Source: Candidatus Berkiella aquae
Lineage (GTDB): Bacteria > Pseudomonadota > Gammaproteobacteria > Berkiellales > Berkiellaceae
DNA length: 64,000 nt
Reading direction: 5' to 3'
Assembly: GCF_001431295.2 (NCBI RefSeq)
Contig: NZ_LKAJ02000001.1
Location: 248,001-312,000, forward strand
The translations under genes were made by a program, and so were the position numbers. The notes below the pieces were generated by a model, which did no database searches, had not been told where the DNA came from, and saw only the letters and a program-made list of their open reading frames with translations. Shown here in pieces: positions 38,626 through 46,741 of this stretch; position 1 is the stretch's first letter, and every line of letters starts with the position of its first letter.

Positions 38626-41600
38626 TTAACTTTGATTCGGACGTTTTGTCGTACCTCTGCTTGGGGTCTTGTTCTTAGTTGATGTATTGGCTCTGGGTGG
38701 TGTCACACCCTTATGTTTTTCTTTTAATGTGGTTAATGCACCTGCTCGCTTGTTGTCCTTAGTGCCAGAACTTATTTTTTCTTGGGCAGCTTTTTCTTTT
38801 TCAAGTTCAATTTGCTGCTGTTGTTTTTTTGCTTGCTCATTATTTTCTTTAAATTGAGTATCTAATTCTGAAGTAATGTCGTGTAGTTTTTTTGCCCCTT
38901 TGCTGAAGTGAAACTTGCGATCAGTATGTTGTTTCCAATTATCATTAGGATCGTTATGCATAATGCTACAGTGAGTAAATTGATGATGATCTATTGGTGG
39001 TTTTCCGAAAGCTTCTTGTACCATTTTAGAGTCAGTTACAATTTCGGTATGTCCAATGCTGATATGGATTCTAGGATCAAATTTAAAGAGAATACCATTG
39101 TCTCTAAAAACAGATTGGATCTCTGCGCGCATTTTTTCATAATGCTCTGACTCTTCATTGAGTGTCACAATCACATCTTTTCCATTTCCCCACATTTCAA
39201 CACCCGTGATACTAAAAGCTAAATCGTCATATTTTTTTAGTATAGATGAAAGTTTTTTCGCAATTTTTTCCTGTTGTTTAACAGGAAGTGGAGATTCCAA
39301 CCAACCAATTGTAATATGTAAATTAGAAGGGGGTACCCAATGTGTGCCCGATGTTGGTTTTCGCCATTGCTTTATGGATTGTTCAAGTGTTGTTCCGATA
39401 ATAGGAATGCCAACGTAGTAATTCAATTGCTCAGAATGAACAGTCTCATGAACATGAGTATTTTTTTGTACATCTACATGATTACTGGCTTGTAGTTTTT
39501 GTAATACTTCTGCTGCATAATCTTTTGAAAGATAATAATCGGGCAAATGGCTACCGCGAAGCTGTTGTTGGTGTTCTAATTCTTGAACAACATAAGGATC
39601 AACAGGGTATACATATTTTTCATAGCCGGGTCCGGGTACATAATCAAGGCCATATGTTGTGGATGATTGCATGATTTCGTGAACAGAATGATCACGTCCT
39701 GGTAACATAAAAGCAAGGTAGGCCATTTTAATCGTGTGTAATTCTAGCTCTCGACGTTTAAGTTCGTCATCGATGCCAAGGCCAACGAGTCCTGCCATTG
39801 CGGTGGATTGGTCAAGTGTACCTGATATTCCTGCATAAACCGGTAAATTAAAAGCATGGACTTGCTTCAGATATTCTTTAGCACGTTGACCCATTTCTGA
39901 CTCAGGTTTATCTTTAAATACTGCAGCCCCTGTGCCAAAATTAAGAGGTTGCCAAGGTCGATTTTTATCTTCTGGATCCCAATTCCATTCACCAATTTGA
40001 TTCATAAGTTCTCGAGAAGTTAACTTCATGCGGTGATAAGTATTCATATCGACAAGGCCTTCCATGACGGCCCTCACTGTAATATTTGGGTTTTGCTTGT
40101 AAAATTCTGCTACTTCATCATGACTATTGGGGTCGCGAAGTTCTCGATTGACAGCAGCATTTGCTCCATAACGAAAAATTGGAGGTATATAACTAACAGG
40201 TCGTCGGTTCATTTCATCAATAAAATCTTGATCAAGATGCCAGCCTTTTTTGTGAGTGCTCAACCATTTGTTGATGAAATCAATTCTTTCCTGGTCGCGA
40301 ATAACGGCATTAGCAAAATGATTATTCATATAAACAAAATACATTTTGTTACGAAATTCCGCCGTACGATTGTCAGGCTCCCCTGTTTCAAGCATGTTTA
40401 AATAAGCCAGTGGATTCCCTCCCAACGTACCCGGAGAATTTTGATGTATACTCATATCACCGGCAACCCGATGACGAACTTCCATTTGCTTTCGTTCGTC
40501 AAAGCTTGCATAGGGATCAGTTTTCATTATGCCGACATAATAGAGTTGCGTGGCGATGTCTTTATATTCTAAATGTCCGTAATCATGCATTAAAAATTGG
40601 GCAGTATCGAGTAATTTTTTTTGATTTTCTGGAAGCCCTTTATAAATTTTAAATTCTTCAACGAGTTTTTTGCCGATCTCTTTTCTTTTCTGCTTATTGA
40701 TAAATGATAAGAATTTCTCTCTTTTCTGCTCATCTTTAATAAAATCATCTAAGCTTATATTCTTATCTTGGTTAGCCATAGCGGCAATAATTTTATTATA
40801 GGTTTCATCATTAGGATCAGAGCTTATAATACTCTTGATGTTGTCGGTAATTGCTGAATATGTTACACAAGCTGGCTGCATTTCAATGATCTCTTCAGAA
40901 GTAAATCCATGCAGCTTCATTTGTCCTGCCGTAACAGGTATCATTGGGATACCTTTTTGTATTTCCCATTCGATATAAGCATCGTACAAATCTAAGTAGC
41001 GTTGGCTATAGACATTTGCAAATTGGAGTAACGCACCCGGGTTTGTTGATTCCATTTTATCATGGGTTCTAAATTTATCATTAAAAGGAGCTATTGGTGG
41101 ATTACGATGTACATATTGTAATGCTACATCTGCCATGGAATGTTCCATTAGTCTTATAGCACGTTGGTATTCTTGTATGCAGTGTTGAGTTACTTGATCT
41201 CTATACGGTTTAGGGCAATTTATTTCGTCTAATGGAATTGCTACAGGAGCAGGTTTTTTAAAAACAGGTGGTTCATCGCTGCGCCAATCTTTAAATTTAT
41301 TGACGGATGATGGTTGAGCAGCTAAAGAGGTCGCCGAAGCTTTAGGCAGTGATGCACTTGTGGTTACGATAGGAGGGTAAATAACAATAGGGCTCGGCGT
41401 TTGCAAAGCTTTTTGTGGTTGAAGAGTGGAAAGGATTTTTTTTATTGCCGTCTTGAAATCTTGATGCTGTTTAAACAGGAGTTTAATATTGATTCCTATA
41501 TCATTAGAAGATTTGTTCCTTTTTTCAATATCTGTAATGATATTTACCCATTCGCTTTTTAGCTGCGTATTGTTTTCTATTAAACTAACAAGATTAGCTA

Positions 41601-41694
41601 GCGCTTCATTTGTTTGAATACTTAAACCTTGTTTAATGCGAGGGTAAGGATTAAAAAGATTATTCACTTGCATGATTTGAGTATAAGATGACAT
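38626..41694 (-). CDS. Large protein with C-terminal 2H phosphoesterase domain; candidate effector
   Basis: 1022 residues from ATG 41694; GAGG lies seven bases upstream of it and only one base before the alternative ATG 41700. An N-terminal Pro/Ser-rich segment (~100-165) leads into a long mostly helical region (~165-760) with a MHDYGHLE motif (~370) and an AFMLPGRDHSVHEIM motif (~692). The 2H phosphoesterase domain (~770-905) has both catalytic H-x-T/S motifs, HITIG (~793) and HISIG (~877), 84 residues apart. The end is a charged coiled coil and a basic Lys/Thr/Pro tail. 2H enzymes open cyclic phosphates or cleave 2',5' linkages. The central region was not recognised. Confidence 0.75.
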   Translation of the reverse strand: MSSYTQIMQVNNLFNPYPRIKQGLSIQTNEALANLVSLIENNTQLKSEWVNIITDIEKRNKSSNDIGINIKLLFKQHQDFKTAIKKILSTLQPQKALQTPSPIVIYPPIVTTSASLPKASATSLAAQPSSVNKFKDWRSDEPPVFKKPAPVAIPLDEINCPKPYRDQVTQHCIQEYQRAIRLMEHSMADVALQYVHRNPPIAPFNDKFRTHDKMESTNPGALLQFANVYSQRYLDLYDAYIEWEIQKGIPMIPVTAGQMKLHGFTSEEIIEMQPACVTYSAITDNIKSIISSDPNDETYNKIIAAMANQDKNISLDDFIKDEQKREKFLSFINKQKRKEIGKKLVEEFKIYKGLPENQKKLLDTAQFLMHDYGHLEYKDIATQLYYVGIMKTDPYASFDERKQMEVRHRVAGDMSIHQNSPGTLGGNPLAYLNMLETGEPDNRTAEFRNKMYFVYMNNHFANAVIRDQERIDFINKWLSTHKKGWHLDQDFIDEMNRRPVSYIPPIFRYGANAAVNRELRDPNSHDEVAEFYKQNPNITVRAVMEGLVDMNTYHRMKLTSRELMNQIGEWNWDPEDKNRPWQPLNFGTGAAVFKDKPESEMGQRAKEYLKQVHAFNLPVYAGISGTLDQSTAMAGLVGLGIDDELKRRELELHTIKMAYLAFMLPGRDHSVHEIMQSSTTYGLDYVPGPGYEKYVYPVDPYVVQELEHQQQLRGSHLPDYYLSKDYAAEVLQKLQASNHVDVQKNTHVHETVHSEQLNYYVGIPIIGTTLEQSIKQWRKPTSGTHWVPPSNLHITIGWLESPLPVKQQEKIAKKLSSILKKYDDLAFSITGVEMWGNGKDVIVTLNEESEHYEKMRAEIQSVFRDNGILFKFDPRIHISIGHTEIVTDSKMVQEAFGKPPIDHHQFTHCSIMHNDPNDNWKQHTDRKFHFSKGAKKLHDITSELDTQFKENNEQAKKQQQQIELEKEKAAQEKISSGTKDNKRAGALTTLKEKHKGVTPPRANTSTKNKTPSRGTTKRPNQS

Positions 41695-41822
41695 AAACAT
41701 ACCTCTATCTGGAATTCATTTAACTTTTCGACTGAAAAGATAAAAAAAAATTCCGCCTATTTGGTAATAGGACAAAAGATAATTTTTGTGTGGCTGCATC
41801 AATTGGATAAAGAAGGATGGCG

Positions 41823-41849
41823 AAAAAAAGGGGCAAGTAGCTCCCCTTT
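41823..41849 (-). terminator. Rho-independent terminator after the reductase gene
   Basis: On the minus strand AAAGGGG and CCCCTTT flank a 9-base loop (41827-41849) and are followed by a T-run (complement of the A-run at 41823-41829). It lies seven bases after the stop of the FAD-dependent reductase. Confidence 0.8.
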
Positions 41850-41855
41850 GTTTAT

Positions 41856-43010
41856 TTATTTAGTATTGAGGGCCGCTTGAAATTCTTGGCGTTTTGCCAA
41901 GAATGAACCACTTAGAACATAACCCTGTAAAACGCCCAGTTTGTCGTAAAACAAACCTTGGTAATGGTTATCAAGATTCTCAAATTGCCATGAACCTTCA
42001 ATGCCTCGTTTTGGAGGCGCTGTTATAATAGGGTAGCAATCTACCTTCAATGAAACGGGTAAGTTTGGTAGAACCGCTTGGGTTGGATTGCCATTGAGTG
42101 TTTGTGCCAATGCGCGTGCGCACACAAGAATAGGTGAAACATATTGACGACATTCTGAGCCATATTCAGCGCAGTCGCCTAATGCATAATGATTCGACAC
42201 GCTACTTTCCAGAAATGAGTTAACGACAATTCCTTGATTGACGGATAATCCAGCTGTTTTTGCGATAGCAATATGGGGCGCAAGCCCAATGGCGACTAAG
42301 ACGGCATTGGTTTGTAATGTCTTGCCATTTGAAAGGCTTAAATAACAATCATGATTCTGCGTGGCTTCGGTTACATGCGCTTTTGTGTGCCATGAAACGC
42401 CTTTCTCGGCAAGTGACGCTCTTAATGCATCACCAACAGGTTCTGGTACTAAGCCATAAAGAGGGTAAGGATCCGGCGTGATAACTTCGATAGACAAATG
42501 GCTTTTGGTAAAATCATGAGCAAACTCACAACCGACTAAACCACTCCCAATAATCGTCAAATGTTGCCATGATGCTTGAGCGTTTTTGAATTTTGCATAA
42601 TCCATCAAACTATTAATACGATAATGAGAATGCAGCTTTTCGATTATCGGTAATGGTTTGGGATTAGCTCCCATTGCAAAAACGAGCTTTTGATAAGCCA
42701 GATTTTGCAAATGATTATCGGTTTGTACAGAGAGTGTTTGGGTTAGCGTATCAATATGCTCTACATTACTATAAGTGAGAATAGTAGCATTTAATTGTTG
42801 TTGCATTAATGCAACATCGGTAATGATTAAGTCTTGAGGAGATTTCGCTTGATGCATTGCAGTTGATAGCAATGGTTTCGAATAAAAATGTCCGTCATCT
42901 TGAGTGAGTAGTATGAGTGGTGTATGTGTATCTAATTTGCGGAATTCTTTAGCAACGCTATAGCCTGCGAGCCCCGTACCAATAATAACAATCGGAAGAC
43001 TTTGTGTCAT
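41856..43010 (-). CDS. FAD-dependent NAD(P)H oxidoreductase, rubredoxin-reductase-like
   Basis: 384 residues. The FAD-binding dinucleotide fold is at the N-terminus (PIVIIGTGLAGYSVAKEFR, with GxGxxG), the second NAD(P)H fold at ~148-180 (LTIIGSGLVGCEFAHDF), and ALGDCAEYG near ~272 is the FAD-contact Asp motif. The pattern HFYSKPLLSTAM near residue 42 matches rubredoxin reductases (AlkT/RubB). It would pass electrons from NADH to rubredoxin, but no rubredoxin gene is in the window. ubiA starts 54 bases away in the opposite direction. Confidence 0.85.
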   Translation of the reverse strand: MTQSLPIVIIGTGLAGYSVAKEFRKLDTHTPLILLTQDDGHFYSKPLLSTAMHQAKSPQDLIITDVALMQQQLNATILTYSNVEHIDTLTQTLSVQTDNHLQNLAYQKLVFAMGANPKPLPIIEKLHSHYRINSLMDYAKFKNAQASWQHLTIIGSGLVGCEFAHDFTKSHLSIEVITPDPYPLYGLVPEPVGDALRASLAEKGVSWHTKAHVTEATQNHDCYLSLSNGKTLQTNAVLVAIGLAPHIAIAKTAGLSVNQGIVVNSFLESSVSNHYALGDCAEYGSECRQYVSPILVCARALAQTLNGNPTQAVLPNLPVSLKVDCYPIITAPPKRGIEGSWQFENLDNHYQGLFYDKLGVLQGYVLSGSFLAKRQEFQAALNTK

Positions 43011-43063
43011 ACTATTTAAAACCCAAGCAATTTATAAGTTGAATAAATTTCTAAATAATTATC

Positions 43064-43936
43064 ATGGCGATTTTATCACACCTCACACAACGTTTATACC
43101 AGTATGCGCTGCTGATGCGCTTACATCGCCCGATTGGCACATTGTTATTGCTCTGGCCGACTTTGATTGCCATATGGATGGCAACACAAGGCACTCCCCC
43201 ATTGCCTTTAGTATTGATTTTTGTGGCGGGTGTCATAGTGATGAGAGCCGCAGGTTGTGTCATCAATGATTTTGCGGATAAAGATTTTGACGGCCATGTT
43301 AGCCGAACGAAAGCAAGACCTATTGTGAGCAAACAGGTTTCCTCACGCGAAGCGCTTATCTTATTTTTAGTGTTGCTCTTATTGGCATTTGGGTTAGTGT
43401 TATTAACGAATACCATGACGGTGCGATTGTCATTTGTCGCGCTTCTTTTAGCAACGGCCTATCCTTTTATGAAACGTTATACGCATTTTCCACAAGTGAT
43501 TTTGGGAGCTGCTTTTGGTTTTGCGATACCGATGGCTTATAGCGCAATAGACCATTCCTTATCGACGGATTGCTGGTTACTTTATGCTGCGGCAATACTG
43601 TGGGCAATTGCCTACGATACCTTGTATGCCATGGTTGATAAAGAAGATGATTTGAAAGTGGGGATAAAATCAACGGCGATTGCTTTTGGCCGTTATGATA
43701 AACAGGCGGTACTAGGATGCCACTTGTTAATGATGTGCCTCATGATGATATTAGGTTGGCAGACAGAACGAGGTATCTATTATTTTTTAGGTATTGTTTT
43801 TGCATTGGGCTTTGTTTTTTATCAGCAATGGTTAATTAAAAATCGTGAAAAGGACGCTTGTTTTAACGCATTTTTGAATAACCAATGGGTAGGTGCCGCT
43901 TTATTTGCAGGCACCGTATTTGATTTTTACTTATAA
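43064..43936 (+). CDS. ubiA: 4-hydroxybenzoate polyprenyltransferase UbiA
   Basis: 290 residues with about eight membrane helices. Both Asp-rich motifs are present: NDFADKDFDGHVSRTKARP (~68-86) and YDTLYAMVDKEDDLKVG (~185-201). It attaches the polyprenyl chain to 4-hydroxybenzoate in ubiquinone synthesis, at the inner membrane. ubiC is not adjacent. The 3' end overlaps the convergent znuA gene by 10 bases. Confidence 0.95.
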   Translation: MAILSHLTQRLYQYALLMRLHRPIGTLLLLWPTLIAIWMATQGTPPLPLVLIFVAGVIVMRAAGCVINDFADKDFDGHVSRTKARPIVSKQVSSREALILFLVLLLLAFGLVLLTNTMTVRLSFVALLLATAYPFMKRYTHFPQVILGAAFGFAIPMAYSAIDHSLSTDCWLLYAAAILWAIAYDTLYAMVDKEDDLKVGIKSTAIAFGRYDKQAVLGCHLLMMCLMMILGWQTERGIYYFLGIVFALGFVFYQQWLIKNREKDACFNAFLNNQWVGAALFAGTVFDFYL

Positions 43937-44880
43937 GTATTTTTGCTGGATAAACATTCCTGCATCGTATTGCCAATTTGCAATAAGGTTTGCTCATAAA
44001 GTTTAGGGCCTTTAGAAAAATGCACACCGAGTGGATCCAGTTCGCGGATTTGAATAGGCAATGCACCCAAGCTGTTTTCAATCATTTTTTCACTAAATTC
44101 CGTTTCTTTAAAAACACATTTTACACCGCGATCTTGAATCAGTGCTTTGATATGCGCGAGTCCATTGGCACTCAGTGGTAAGTGGGGATTAAGCACCATG
44201 GTACCTGCTCCGTGCAAATCAAATTCCTTTTCAAAATATTGATAGCCATCATGATAGACCAGAAAGGGTTCACTTTGTACGTTGGCAAGTTGTGCTTGTA
44301 GCGTTTTCTTTAATGCTTGTAATTGTTGCAGCGTTTTTTGTGCATTCGCTTGATATTGCTTTGCATTTTGAGGATCAATTTGCGCCAAGCGATTTGCGGT
44401 TGTCGTCACAATGGCTTTGGCATTGTTTATTGATAACCAAAGGTGTGGATCGAAATCACCGTGATCATGATGATGATCATGTTCATGCGAGTCTTCTGCA
44501 TCATGATGTTCCCATTCTCTTCCTTCTCGCAAAGGTAACTTAATGATATTGTCGAGTTTATCGATCTCAATGAAACCATATTGCGGTTTGAGTGAAGAGA
44601 GCGGCTTAACCATAAACGTTTCAAGGGATGGCCCCACCCAGATGATCAAATCAGCGCCTGCTAAGGTTTTGAGCGTTGAAGGTTTTAGCATAAAGGTATG
44701 TGGTGAAGCACCATCAGGGAGAATAAGCGTAGGTTCACCTATACCTTCCATAACACTCGCAACTAGCGAATGGATGGGCTTTAACGTTACGGTAACATGA
44801 GGCACTGTAGCTAGAACATTTGTGCTAAGGGCACAAAAGCAGCACAGGACGAAGAAAAAGCGATTTAACAACCTGGTCAT
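43927..44880 (-). CDS. znuA: Zinc ABC transporter substrate-binding protein ZnuA
   Basis: 317 residues from ATG 44880, with an excellent AGGAAA site; the longer frame to 44907 is rejected. A signal peptide (~1-26) precedes the cluster A-I fold with DGASPHTFMLKPS (zinc-ligand His), a His/Asp-rich loop at ~125-145 (HEHDHHHDHGDFDPHLWL) and the later His ligand region NPHLPLS. It captures Zn in the periplasm for ZnuBC. It is divergent from znuC-znuB, with a 75-base control region between. Confidence 0.95.
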   Translation of the reverse strand: MTRLLNRFFFVLCCFCALSTNVLATVPHVTVTLKPIHSLVASVMEGIGEPTLILPDGASPHTFMLKPSTLKTLAGADLIIWVGPSLETFMVKPLSSLKPQYGFIEIDKLDNIIKLPLREGREWEHHDAEDSHEHDHHHDHGDFDPHLWLSINNAKAIVTTTANRLAQIDPQNAKQYQANAQKTLQQLQALKKTLQAQLANVQSEPFLVYHDGYQYFEKEFDLHGAGTMVLNPHLPLSANGLAHIKALIQDRGVKCVFKETEFSEKMIENSLGALPIQIRELDPLGVHFSKGPKLYEQTLLQIGNTMQECLSSKNTYK

Positions 44881-44899
44881 AAGGTTTCCTGTGAATGAA

Positions 44900-44931
44900 A
44901 CACTCAAATTATGCTTCGCATTTTGAAGTGT
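44900..44931. promoter_or_regulatory. Dyad in the znuA/znuC control region
   Basis: ACACTCAAAT (44900-44909) and ATTTTGAAGTGT (44920-44931) form an imperfect inverted repeat around 10 bases, centred between the divergent zinc-uptake genes. Zur control of such genes is well known, but this does not match the Zur consensus I know well. Candidate operator only. Confidence 0.35.
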
Positions 44932-44955
44932 AACGGGTATATACTATCGAATATT

Positions 44956-45726
44956 ATGACAAACCAATCCATTATATCAGATAATCTTATTGAAGCCTGC
45001 GCGGTGAATTACCGTGAAGGAACCAAACTGATTCTTCAAGATATTAGCTTAATTTTGAAGAAAGGGCAGATTGTTTCCATTGTTGGCCCTAATGGTGCTG
45101 GTAAAACAACCCTGCTGAAAATCCTTTTAGGTCTTATCAAACCAACAACGGGCAAGGTTAGCACCGTCCCCCATTTGCGAATTGGGTATATGCCACAACG
45201 TTGGCAGGTCGACCCCCTTTTTCCATTAACCGTTAAACGGTTTTTGCAGCTTGGCCAGGCGGATGTTTCTTTAGAAAGGACTTTGTTAGAAGTGGGCATT
45301 AAACAGCAGATTCTGGCAAATCCTCTATACACCTTGTCTGGAGGGGAGCTGCAAAGAGTATTGTTGGCAAGAGCGTTGCTTCGTCAGCCACAGTTGTTGG
45401 TGTTAGATGAGCCTGCACAAGGTGTTGATCTATTAGGACAAGGTGAGTTTTATGACTTGATAGCAAGGATCCGCGAACAACAAGGCTGTGCCATTTTATT
45501 GGTATCCCATGATTTGAATGTTGTGATGGCACAAACCGATATTGTTGTTTGTTTAAACCAACATGTTTGCTGTTCAGGACATCCAGAAAAAGTCAGCAAG
45601 GATCCGGCCTTCACTGCATTATTTGGTCATATTGCGCAAAATTTAGCTTTTTACACTCACCGTCATGATCATCATCACGATGTGCATGGGGAAGTGGTAG
45701 ACACTCAGGATCATCGTCATGATTGA
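44956..45726 (+). CDS. znuC: Zinc ABC transporter ATP-binding protein ZnuC
   Basis: 256 residues from ATG 44956; an upstream ATG at 44911 is in frame but lies inside the presumed control region. Walker A GPNGAGKTT (~38-46), signature LSGGELQRVLLARALL (~129-144), Walker B LLVLDEPAQGVDL (~152) and switch His in VSHDLNVV. The C-terminal tail is His-rich (HRHDHHHDVHGE, HRHD), as often in zinc ABC ATPases. It overlaps znuB by 8 bases. Confidence 0.94.
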   Translation: MTNQSIISDNLIEACAVNYREGTKLILQDISLILKKGQIVSIVGPNGAGKTTLLKILLGLIKPTTGKVSTVPHLRIGYMPQRWQVDPLFPLTVKRFLQLGQADVSLERTLLEVGIKQQILANPLYTLSGGELQRVLLARALLRQPQLLVLDEPAQGVDLLGQGEFYDLIARIREQQGCAILLVSHDLNVVMAQTDIVVCLNQHVCCSGHPEKVSKDPAFTALFGHIAQNLAFYTHRHDHHHDVHGEVVDTQDHRHD

Positions 45727-46531
45727 TTATGCTGCATGGGATATTCGTTATCTTTTCGCTCCGCTAGCTGGCGGGATTGGCGTTTCCTTGGTCGCAGGGC
45801 CTTTAGGTGCGTTGATGGTATGGCGACGTTTGGCTTATTTAGGGGACACGTTATCACATTCTGGATTGCTGGGAATTACTCTGGCATTAGCACTCAACTG
45901 GGATCTCACTTTGGGTGTTTGCTTGATAGCCGTACTCATTGCGCTTTTACTCTTGGTATTGCAAACACGGATATTGGTTGCGCGTGATACATTATTAGGA
46001 TTGTTATCCCATACCTCATTAGCGATTGGTTTATTGGTATTAGCAACGCTAGATACAGTGCGCGTTGATGTGTTGGGCTTTTTGTATGGTGACATTTTAG
46101 CCATTACTTGGAAGGATGTTATTACCATTTATGCCGGTGGATTATTCATCCTCGTCTTATTATCCCTCTTATGGCAAAAACTACTTCGAGCAACGGTACA
46201 TGTTGAACTAGCAGAAGTAGAAGGTGTGGATACACAAAAAGTGGAAGCAGCCTATATTTTGTTACTGGCGATTGCGGTTGCCATTGCAATCAAAATTGTG
46301 GGTGTCTTGTTAATTACGGCTTTGCTGTTAGTGCCTGCTGCTGCGGCTCGGCGTTTATCAAGTAGCCCTGAGCAAATGGCTGCTATGGCAAGCGTGATAG
46401 GTCTCATTTCTGTGGTATGTGGTATTTTTGTTTCTCATTTTTGGGATTGTCCGACGGGTCCTGCCATCGTCGTGAGTGCCGCTGTTCTACTCATCATTTC
46501 AAGTATTATTATAAAAAAATCATACGCTTAG
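45719..46531 (+). CDS. znuB: Zinc ABC transporter permease ZnuB
   Basis: 270 residues, ABC-3 family, about eight membrane helices. It retains GPLGALMVWRRLAYLGDTLSH (shown within one 21-residue region, residues ~24-44), SGLLGITLAL, and GVLLITALLLVPAAAARRLS near the C-terminus. It forms the inner-membrane zinc channel with ZnuC and ZnuA. The ATG overlaps the end of znuC, giving a znuC-znuB operon divergent from znuA. Confidence 0.94.
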   Translation: MIDYAAWDIRYLFAPLAGGIGVSLVAGPLGALMVWRRLAYLGDTLSHSGLLGITLALALNWDLTLGVCLIAVLIALLLLVLQTRILVARDTLLGLLSHTSLAIGLLVLATLDTVRVDVLGFLYGDILAITWKDVITIYAGGLFILVLLSLLWQKLLRATVHVELAEVEGVDTQKVEAAYILLLAIAVAIAIKIVGVLLITALLLVPAAAARRLSSSPEQMAAMASVIGLISVVCGIFVSHFWDCPTGPAIVVSAAVLLIISSIIIKKSYA

Positions 46532-46741
46532 CCCATTTTTGGCTTTTTGGGGAGATGCTTTTTCTCAATAGATAAGAAAATTCCCTAAGAAAAGTAACTA
46601 ATTTCTTTGCATTCTCAAAATGGCCGTGTTAGTGTTTAAAACCCTGTTGGGTTTGGATAGATTGTCAATAGGATTTGATGAGTCTTGTCTGATAAATCGA
46701 TAGGGTCGTCTTGAGTAATAGGTAGTTGTTTAGGAGGGCGT

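Noticed and set aside
40033-40401. 122-residue plus-strand open frame
   Set aside because: It is antisense to the well-supported 2H phosphoesterase gene and shows no family features.
38626-41694. SidE-type phosphodiesterase/ubiquitin ligase
   Set aside because: I could not find the HGxxH-type arrangement or a mono-ADP-ribosyltransferase motif (R...SxE) in order. Only the C-terminal 2H motifs are clear.
46639-46654. AAACCC/GGGTTT hairpin after znuB
   Set aside because: Six-bp stem without a U-run and over 100 bases from the stop; too weak to call a terminator.
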